NCBI GenBank assembly: GCA_003505905.1
Contig: DNXM01000128.1
Location: 18,050 to 25,556 of the forward strand
From: Oscillospiraceae bacterium
Lineage (GTDB): Bacteria; Bacillota; Clostridia; Oscillospirales; Acutalibacteraceae
Length of the DNA: 7,507 nucleotides
Reading direction: 5' to 3'
Position numbers and translations under genes: made by a program. Positions within the stretch are counted from its first letter, which is position 1; every line of letters begins with the position of its first letter. The notes below the pieces were generated by a model. That model had not been told where the DNA came from. It searched no databases and was given only the letters and a program-made list of their open reading frames with translations. This document shows positions 5,809 through 7,507 of this stretch, piece after piece.

Positions 5809-6343
5809 AAAAACAAAAGAATCCAAAAAACGGATTACGATTTCGGCTGATTCAAATTTCAGAATTACGGCTGTGATGGCAACCTTGAGCGTCATCCTTT
5901 TGACGGTGACGGTTGGCTTGCTGATTCAGCTTGGCTTTTTCCATATGCTCGGCGGCTTGGCAATTCCGAAAGCAAAGCCGTACCGTGGCGTGATTTCGCA
6001 GGATAATCAAGTTACATCGGTTCCGTCCGGCGAATTGCGCTTTCGCCTGAATGACGATATTGTATTCAAAAATTCGTACGGTAAAGGTTCTTTGATGTTT
6101 GAAAATCCCGAAGCCTGCGAGTATGTTTTGGAATTCAGCATATACCGTCAGAATGACCGAAACAATGCTGTTTATGTTTCTCCGAAAATTCAGCCGGGTG
6201 AGTGCTTGATTGATGATAAGCTCGACAAACATTTGAAAAAAGGCTCGTATCCCTGCATTTGCATCGTGCGTGCTTACGATGAAAACGGCAAATATTACGG
6301 CTGTAATATTGTGGATGTCGGAATCACAATTGAATCAAATTAA
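5801..6343 (+). CDS. Single-pass membrane protein with outside Ig-like domain, paralogue of upstream gene
   Basis: This 180-residue protein starts at ATG 5801, overlapping the upstream gene by 8 bases and preceded by GAAGAGGA at 5785-5792. A short basic cytoplasmic head (MPKKTKESKKR) precedes a membrane segment at about 23-47. The outside domain covers about 80-178, with FENPEACEYVLEFSIY, VSPKIQPGECLIDDKLD, KKGSYPCICIVRAYDENG and a final GITIE strand. This spacing of I-x-PG, a Leu-Asp, G-Y/H, AYD and a closing strand matches the end of the upstream protein, though that one has a much longer cytoplasmic part. I recall similar short domains next to SipW-type genes in other Firmicutes, but cannot name the family. 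Cysteines at 106, 135, 152, 154 and 168 could form disulfides outside the cell. This is the last gene of the tightly packed run. Confidence 0.8.
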   Translation: MPKKTKESKKRITISADSNFRITAVMATLSVILLTVTVGLLIQLGFFHMLGGLAIPKAKPYRGVISQDNQVTSVPSGELRFRLNDDIVFKNSYGKGSLMFENPEACEYVLEFSIYRQNDRNNAVYVSPKIQPGECLIDDKLDKHLKKGSYPCICIVRAYDENGKYYGCNIVDVGITIESN

Positions 6344-6400
6344 ATTTAACGGAGATAGGGCAAAAGCCGGTTGTGCGTGCACGCAAGAGTTTGGGGTTTT

Positions 6401-6430
6401 GCATATCTTCACGGACAGGCTCATATACAT
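6401..6430 (+). promoter_or_regulatory. Candidate sporulation sigma-E promoter before the lipoprotein gene
   Basis: GCATATC at 6401-6407 matches the Bacillus sigma-E -35 pattern (GCATATT-like) at six of seven positions. After a 14-base spacer, CATATACA begins at 6422, resembling the sigma-E -10 pattern CATACAAT. A start near 6437 would leave a short leader before AAAGGGGA at 6447-6454. The same stretch can be read only poorly as a sigma-A promoter. Sequence matches of this size occur by chance, so this is a hypothesis supported mainly by the adjacent YlmC/YmxH-family gene. Confidence 0.35.
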
Positions 6431-6460
6431 GAAGCAAAGATTTTTGAAAGGGGATTTCCC

Positions 6461-6997
6461 ATGAAAAAAGCTTTGCTTTTTCTTTTGCTCTTTTGTGTGC
6501 CGATGGTATTTTCGGCGTGTACCCGTGTCGGAGCAACGGACAGTATGGATTTGTTGCACGAGCTTGAACACCGCAATGTGTTTTTGACGGCAGATGAGTT
6601 TGTCAGCGAAGCGGAGAGCACTCATGAGTGCGGATACATCGGCGATGTGCGGTTTCGCCTGACCTCCGACCAAAGCGGAAGAGTCGAACGCATTACGCTG
6701 ACGGCGACGGATGCGTCCGACCCGAGCTTTTCCTCTTTGGCGAAAATCGTGACGGAAGTCTATTGCGGCTTTTCACCCGGTTTTGCCGACACGATTTGGA
6801 CGACATTACAGACTGATGCGCAGACGGGTGAAATTCGGCAATGCCGAACGGATTATGCGCTGTTTTCCTATTCGGCGGATGCGGTAGGTTGCGTGTTTGT
6901 TATTGACAACACCTTGCTTCATCCGACCGAAGCGCCGACCGTGACGGTGCGTGCGACCGTGCCGCTACTTAAAGAATCCAAATCCACGACGGGATGA
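6461..6997 (+). CDS. Small putative lipoprotein of unknown function
   Basis: This 178-residue protein starts at ATG 6461, set by AAAGGGGA at 6447-6454; longer readings from GTG/TTG codons upstream give an implausible leader. The N-terminus MKKALLFLLLFCVPMVFSAC is a lipoprotein signal with lipobox F-S-A-C and the lipidated cysteine at 20; Phe at -3 is less usual than Leu but acceptable. The mature protein should be tethered on the outer side of the membrane. It has an acidic helix-like start (residues 28-50), then beta-type segments, with four further cysteines (57, 102, 128, 144) that could pair. I do not recognise a domain. A 117-base gap and a candidate own promoter separate it from the peptidase-substrate run, so it may not belong to that operon. 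Its last 33 bases overlap the minus-strand gene that follows. Confidence 0.78.
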   Translation: MKKALLFLLLFCVPMVFSACTRVGATDSMDLLHELEHRNVFLTADEFVSEAESTHECGYIGDVRFRLTSDQSGRVERITLTATDASDPSFSSLAKIVTEVYCGFSPGFADTIWTTLQTDAQTGEIRQCRTDYALFSYSADAVGCVFVIDNTLLHPTEAPTVTVRATVPLLKESKSTTG

Positions 6998-7258
6998 ATT
7001 GCAGGGCTGTGGTGTCGGCGGCGGAGAATAGCAAACCAAAATGATGTCGTCGCCGACAACATCCACATCGCACCACGGGATATGCAGGTCGCTCTCACAG
7101 CCGTAATGTCCGAACATTCTGCCGCCTCGGCAGACAATCAGGCACGCAACCTGCCCGGTGCAAACATCAATTTCCACATCGCACACATGACCCAAGCGAC
7201 AGCCGTCTTTTTTGTTGATAACTTCTTTTACTTTCAGTGTTGCAATACAGTGTTGCAA
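6965..7258 (-). CDS. ymxH-like: YlmC/YmxH-family sporulation protein (PRC-barrel), cysteine-rich variant
   Basis: This 97-residue protein matches the YlmC/YmxH family. KVKEVINKKDGCRLGHVCDVEID (residues 9-31) corresponds to the family opening around KE-I-N-DG-RLG. GRMFGHYG (46-53), LHIPWCDVDVVGDDIILV (58-75) corresponds to the family GR-x-FG, IPW and D-I-LV ending. Family members are small PRC-barrel proteins of endospore formers, about 80-90 residues, with poorly known function. The start is TTG at 7258, placed by a perfect AGGAGG at 7266-7271 with 7-base spacing; a longer frame to 7360 lacks family similarity. Two oddities stand out: ten cysteines (4, 20, 26, 33, 39, 43, 54, 63, 76, 86), many where relatives have small or polar residues, and a Pro/Arg-rich tail (76-97) past the usual end. 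The 3' end overlaps the lipoprotein gene in the opposite direction by 33 bases. Confidence 0.88.
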   Translation of the reverse strand: MQHCIATLKVKEVINKKDGCRLGHVCDVEIDVCTGQVACLIVCRGGRMFGHYGCESDLHIPWCDVDVVGDDIILVCYSPPPTPQPCNSSRRGFGFFK

Positions 7259-7263
7259 GGGAA

Positions 7264-7273
7264 TCCCTCCTTT
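7264..7273 (-). promoter_or_regulatory. Ribosome binding site that decides the TTG start of the ymxH-like gene
   Basis: Read on the minus strand, the sequence is AAAGGAGGGA, with AGGAGG at 7271-7266. It lies 7 bases before the TTG at 7258-7256. No ATG or GTG at suitable spacing is present, and family similarity begins only a few residues after this TTG. Confidence 0.8.
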
Positions 7274-7282
7274 CCTACTCGA

Positions 7283-7314
7283 ATTTATATGATTATTTTT
7301 TTGACGGAATACGC
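7283..7314 (-). promoter_or_regulatory. Candidate sigma-E promoter for the ymxH-like gene
   Basis: On the minus strand, GCGTATT at 7314-7308 resembles the sigma-E -35 element. CATATAAAT at 7291-7283 resembles the -10 element CATACAAT. The spacer is 16 bases, within the range I recall for sigma-E sites. Transcription would begin near 7276, directly before the ribosome site. This fits the expected mother-cell expression of a sporulation gene, but the region is A/T-rich and a chance match is possible. Confidence 0.35.
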
Positions 7315-7350
7315 AAAACCATTCGGAAAGTCTTTCTTTTTTTTCGGTAA

Positions 7351-7356
7351 TATGAT
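7351..7356 (+). promoter_or_regulatory. Possible -10 element for the right-edge gene
   Basis: TATGAT lies 36 bases before the TTG start at 7393, at a sensible distance for a short leader. No good -35 hexamer lies 16-18 bases upstream (AAGTCT at 7328-7333), and a T-rich tract occupies the spacer. It might need an activator, or be a chance match. The TTGACG at 7301-7306 is too far away to serve as its -35. Confidence 0.25.
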
Positions 7357-7377
7357 ACACTTGTTCTTATCGTGAAA

Positions 7378-7386
7378 AGAGGAGGA
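7378..7386 (+). promoter_or_regulatory. Ribosome binding site that decides the TTG start of the right-edge gene
   Basis: AGAGGAGGA contains a full AGGAGG at 7380-7385, seven bases before the TTG at 7393. No ATG with comparable spacing is present, so TTG is taken as the start. Confidence 0.75.
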
Positions 7387-7392
7387 AAACCC

Positions 7393-7507
7393 TTGAAATT
7401 TTTAGATGATAAACTCAGCGTTATTTTGGAACAGCTTGAACCGCTGATGGTGGACGAGTCGGTTGATTTGGTCGATTGGAAGTTCTCGATCTGCGATTAT
7501 AAGCCGT
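7393..7507 (+). CDS. 5' end of an unidentified protein (3' truncated), possibly a GH38-type alpha-mannosidase
   Basis: A TTG codon at 7393 follows a strong ribosome site, and the frame stays open to the window edge. The 38 visible residues begin MKFLDDKLSVILEQLEPLM and end near DWKFSICDYKP. The first 20 residues look like an amphipathic helix and there is no signal peptide, so the protein should be cytoplasmic. A helical start followed by a D-W-x-x-x-x-x-DY pattern reminds me of the N-terminus of the long GH38 alpha-mannosidases, but this is too little sequence to assign function. The gene is divergent from the ymxH-like gene and unlikely to belong to the peptidase-substrate run. Confidence 0.6.
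   Translation, partial: MKFLDDKLSVILEQLEPLMVDESVDLVDWKFSICDYKP

Noticed and set aside
1..6343. A sortase pilus or phage tail module
   Set aside because: No sortase, LPXTG anchor, tail or capsid motif is seen; the His-type signal peptidases and SipW-type signals explain the region better.
6344..6460. A riboswitch, for example a cyclic-di-GMP type, suggested by GGGCAAAAGCCGG
   Set aside because: Only a fragment of the expected conserved core is present, the second conserved half does not follow, and the GGC-AAAA-GCC part is a trivial three-base-pair hairpin.
7011..7060. Inverted repeat TGTCGGCGGCG / CGTCGCCGACA as a terminator
   Set aside because: It is inside the minus-strand coding sequence, has a mismatch and a loop of nearly 30 bases, and no U-run on either strand.
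7082..7375. Plus-strand open frame across the ymxH-like gene
   Set aside because: The minus strand has clear YlmC/YmxH similarity and a perfect ribosome site; the plus frame has no ribosome site and low-complexity content.

Overview
The window looks like chromosomal DNA of a low-to-mid GC, spore-forming-lineage Firmicute, probably a gut-type Clostridia. The reasons are strong AGGAGG-type ribosome sites, TTG starts, very tightly packed genes, Bacillus/Clostridium-style SipW signal peptidases with TasA/camelysin-like exported proteins, and a YlmC/YmxH-family sporulation gene. No RNA gene, CRISPR array, insertion sequence or phage gene is visible. The assignment rests on reading motifs, not on a database search.

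Positions 1-6343 form one plus-strand run of genes, probably a single operon whose promoter lies before the window. It opens with the 3' end of an exported-protein gene (1-684) and a strong RNA hairpin (700-731). It continues with substrate A (768-1400), signal peptidase 1 (1418-1975), signal peptidase 2 (1956-2456), substrate B (2453-3013), signal peptidase 3 (3010-3504), substrate C (3488-4246) and substrate D (4266-4934). Two single-pass membrane proteins end the run (4948-5808 and 5801-6343); they share an Ig-like outside domain. Neighbouring genes overlap by 4 to 20 bases or are separated by fewer than 20 bases, apart from the hairpin-containing gap after the first gene.

All three peptidases have the Ser-His arrangement of the ER/SipW-type (S26B) enzymes instead of the Ser-Lys pair of ordinary bacterial LepB. 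All four complete substrates end their hydrophobic N-terminus in small-x-small followed by Trp-Phe/Leu, matching the TasA/SipW processing site. The simplest model is a dedicated secretion and assembly locus for surface fibres or matrix. The peptidases free several different subunits from the membrane, and the two membrane-anchored Ig-like proteins act as base, anchor or assembly factors. Three SipW-type peptidases interleaved with four substrates is much more elaborate than the classical arrangement of one SipW with one or two substrates.

Positions 6344-7507 are different. After a 117-base gap with a possible sporulation sigma-E promoter comes a small lipoprotein gene (6461-6997). Its tail overlaps, tail to tail, a minus-strand YlmC/YmxH-family PRC-barrel gene (6965-7258, TTG start) that is unusually rich in cysteine. 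A 134-base divergent control region (7259-7392) follows, and the 5' end of another plus-strand gene with a TTG start (7393 to the edge) closes the window. Its product is uncertain; a GH38 alpha-mannosidase is a weak guess.
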